From contig NZ_JAFMZM010000004.1 in the NCBI RefSeq assembly GCF_024436375.1, positions 620,001-684,000 on the forward strand: a DNA stretch of 64,000 bases. The letters are read 5' to 3'. The translations under genes and the position numbers were made by a program. This document shows, in pieces, positions 62,586-64,000 of this stretch (position 1 is the stretch's first letter; each line of letters begins with the position of its first letter). This stretch comes from Nocardioides astragali (GTDB lineage Bacteria; Actinomycetota; Actinomycetes; Propionibacteriales; Nocardioidaceae). The notes beneath the pieces were generated by a model. It was not told where the DNA came from, did no database searches, and was given only the letters and a program-made list of their open reading frames with translations.

Positions 62586-63715
62586 AGCACGGTGTCGAGG
62601 TAGGGCACGTTGACGGAGGTCTGCGCCGCGTCGCGCACCAACGGCTTGGCGTTGTAGGCGATGCCGAGCCCGGCCGCGTTGAGCATGTCGAGGTCGTTGG
62701 CGCCGTCGCCGATCGCGATGACCGCATCGAGAGGAACGCCCACCTCGGCCGCGAACTCGCGCAGGGCCTCGGCCTTGCCGGCGCGGTCGATCACGTCTCC
62801 GACGATCCGACCGGTCAGCAGGCCGTCGACGATCTCGAGCTCGTTGGCGCGGGCGAAGTGGATGCCCAGCTCGGCGGCGAGCCGGTCGGTGATCTGGGTG
62901 AACCCTCCCGAGACGATCGCGAACCGGTAGCCCAGGCGGCGCAGCGTCCGGACCAGGGTGCGCGCGCCCGGCGCCAGCACGATGGAGTCGTAGACCTCGT
63001 CGAGGGCCGTGGCCGGGACGCCCTCGAGCAGGGCGACGCGCTCGCGCAGCGACTGCTCGAAGTCGAGCTCGCCCCTCATGGCCGCCTCGGTGACCCGGGC
63101 GACCTCGGCCTCGTGGCCGGCGTGGGCGGCGAGCATCTCGATCACCTCGCCCTGGATCAGCGTCGAGTCGACGTCCATGACGATCAGCCGGACTCCGCGC
63201 CGGTGCAGCGACTCGCGCTGCACCGCCAGGTCGATGCCGAGCCGCACGGCCTCCGCGGTCAGCACCGGGCGCAGGGTGTCGGCAGGCGCACCCGACACGT
63301 GCATCTCGATCGCGGTGACGGGGTAGCGCGCCATGCGCTCGATCCGGTCGATGTTGGCGCCGGCGTCAGCGATCCGTCCGGCGATCGAGGCCATCGCCGA
63401 CGCCTTCAGGGGCCTGCCGATGAGGGTGATGTGCGAGCGGTCGGCGGGGCGGCTCCGGTTGTCACCGGCGCCGCGGTCGACCTCGACGTTCATGCCGAGC
63501 TCGGCGGCGGTGCGCTCGATCACGTCGCGCAGCTTCTTCCAGTCGCGAGGCGCCGTCACGAGGATGCCGAGGAGCAGGCGGCGGCGCAGCACGATCTGCT
63601 CGATGTCGAGCACCTCGACCCCGGCCGCCGACAGGGCGGCGAACATCGCGGAGGTGACGCCCGGTCGGTCCTTGCCCGTGAGGGTGACCAGCAGTGTCTT
63701 CGGCTCGTCTTCCAT
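62498..63715 (-). CDS. serB: Phosphoserine phosphatase with tandem ACT domains
   Basis: Last step of serine synthesis. The 405-residue protein has two N-terminal ACT-like domains (about 1-85 and 95-170), then a HAD phosphatase with the nucleophile Asp in LIVMDVDSTLIQGEVIEM, motif 2 in AIVSGGFTQITDR and motif 4 in IAIGDGANDLDMLNAAGLG. ACT domains suggest feedback control by serine. The ATG has TAGCCT 8 bases upstream on the minus strand. The 3' end overlaps the methyltransferase gene. Confidence 0.95.
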   Translation of the reverse strand: MEDEPKTLLVTLTGKDRPGVTSAMFAALSAAGVEVLDIEQIVLRRRLLLGILVTAPRDWKKLRDVIERTAAELGMNVEVDRGAGDNRSRPADRSHITLIGRPLKASAMASIAGRIADAGANIDRIERMARYPVTAIEMHVSGAPADTLRPVLTAEAVRLGIDLAVQRESLHRRGVRLIVMDVDSTLIQGEVIEMLAAHAGHEAEVARVTEAAMRGELDFEQSLRERVALLEGVPATALDEVYDSIVLAPGARTLVRTLRRLGYRFAIVSGGFTQITDRLAAELGIHFARANELEIVDGLLTGRIVGDVIDRAGKAEALREFAAEVGVPLDAVIAIGDGANDLDMLNAAGLGIAYNAKPLVRDAAQTSVNVPYLDTVLYLLGISREQIEEADAEVGIVTPAPPVMD

Positions 63716-63723
63716 TGGTGAGG

Positions 63724-63729
63724 AGGCTA
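63724..63729 (-). promoter_or_regulatory. -10 element of serB
   Basis: TAGCCT on the minus strand, 8 bases before the serB ATG; consistent with a leaderless transcript. Confidence 0.45.
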
Positions 63730-63784
63730 GCCCGGCAGCGCCTTCGCCAGTGACGGAGTCCGCACAACGGTCGGAGGTACGCCG

Positions 63785-64000
63785 CTACTGCGGCCACACC
63801 TCGGGTGAGCACGCCGCCACCACCGCCCGACGGGCCGCCCGTCCCAGTGGCTGCAGGAGCCCACGGCGCCGCTCCGCCTCGTACGACGAGAGCGCGCCGC
63901 CGTCGTCCTCGAGCGCGAGGTCGACGATCATCCAGGCCTGCAGGCCCCGCGCCGCGAGGTCCACGCAGCGCGGTGGCGTGCCGAGGGGCGCGTCGAGGCG
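63785..64000 (-). CDS. Unidentified gene, C-terminal part only
   Basis: An open frame enters from the right edge and ends at a TAG 57 bases before the serB -10 element. The visible 71 residues include LAARGLQAWMIVDLALEDDG and end AACSPEVWPQ, with GC-rich third codon positions as expected for a real gene. I do not recognise the family. Its start lies outside the window. Confidence 0.6.
   Translation of the reverse strand, partial: RLDAPLGTPPRCVDLAARGLQAWMIVDLALEDDGGALSSYEAERRRGLLQPLGRAARRAVVAACSPEVWPQ

Overview
The window looks like chromosomal DNA of a high-GC actinobacterium, most likely Nocardioides or another member of the Nocardioidaceae. The evidence is the very GC-rich codon use, the presence of whiA, rbpA and opcA, a DUF222/HNH protein, and a gene order that follows the Mycobacterium tuberculosis block from yvcK (Rv1422) to fabG1-inhA (Rv1483-1484), as I remember that map. 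No rRNA, tRNA, CRISPR array, insertion sequence or prophage was seen. Genes are dense, and many neighbours overlap by 1-4 bases.

Layout. 1-5.7 kb (+): yvcK (cut by the window edge), whiA, gap-pgk-tpiA, secG and rbpA. 5.7-7.0 kb: two arrays of a 32-bp repeat in opposite orientation, enclosing one AbiEi/DUF559-like gene. 7.0-15.3 kb (-): a pentose-phosphate/glycolysis operon in the order tkt-tal-pgi-zwf-opcA-pgl. 15.5-20.8 kb: ctaB, a secreted protein with a sortase-like partner, ctaA and an ABC exporter. 21.0-26.0 kb: a large secreted subtilase and a second ABC exporter. 26.1-32.8 kb (+): a complete suf operon for Fe-S cluster assembly (sufR-sufB-sufD-Rieske-sufC-sufS-sufU-sufT). 32.9-38.3 kb: small enzymes, an ABC exporter with its own XRE regulator, an acVLRF1-type peptidyl-tRNA hydrolase and a kinase-fold protein. 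38.4-47.6 kb: zinc metallopeptidase, ABC-F protein, enoyl-CoA hydratase, ABC exporter, SDR, SURF1, moaA and an epimerase. 47.6-53.3 kb: an accessory-looking patch with a frameshifted DinB gene, two GNATs, a DUF222/HNH protein, a membrane protein and a phosphotransferase. 53.4-55.2 kb: dodecin and fabG-fabI (FAS-II). 55.2-61.1 kb: a cyanophycin module with a Mur-ligase paralogue, a cupin, cyanophycin synthetase and cyanophycinase. 61.2-64 kb: SixA-like phosphatase, PrmC-like methyltransferase, serB and the tail of an unidentified gene.

How the genes work together. The central-carbon genes form two opposed transcription blocks. ctaA, ctaB and SURF1 point to an aa3-type cytochrome oxidase assembled elsewhere. 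The suf operon is a complete Fe-S assembly machine under SufR control, with a candidate SufR operator over its start codon. Cyanophycin synthetase and cyanophycinase form a make-and-break cycle for a nitrogen-storage polymer.

The most interesting signals are: (i) the paired inverted 32-bp arrays around a single gene; (ii) a cyanophycin locus with an extra Mur-only CphA-like protein; (iii) a putative sortase next to a protein ending in a tail-less sorting motif; and (iv) a recurring TAnnnT hexamer 6-8 bases before the start codon of about 18 genes, which suggests widespread leaderless transcription.
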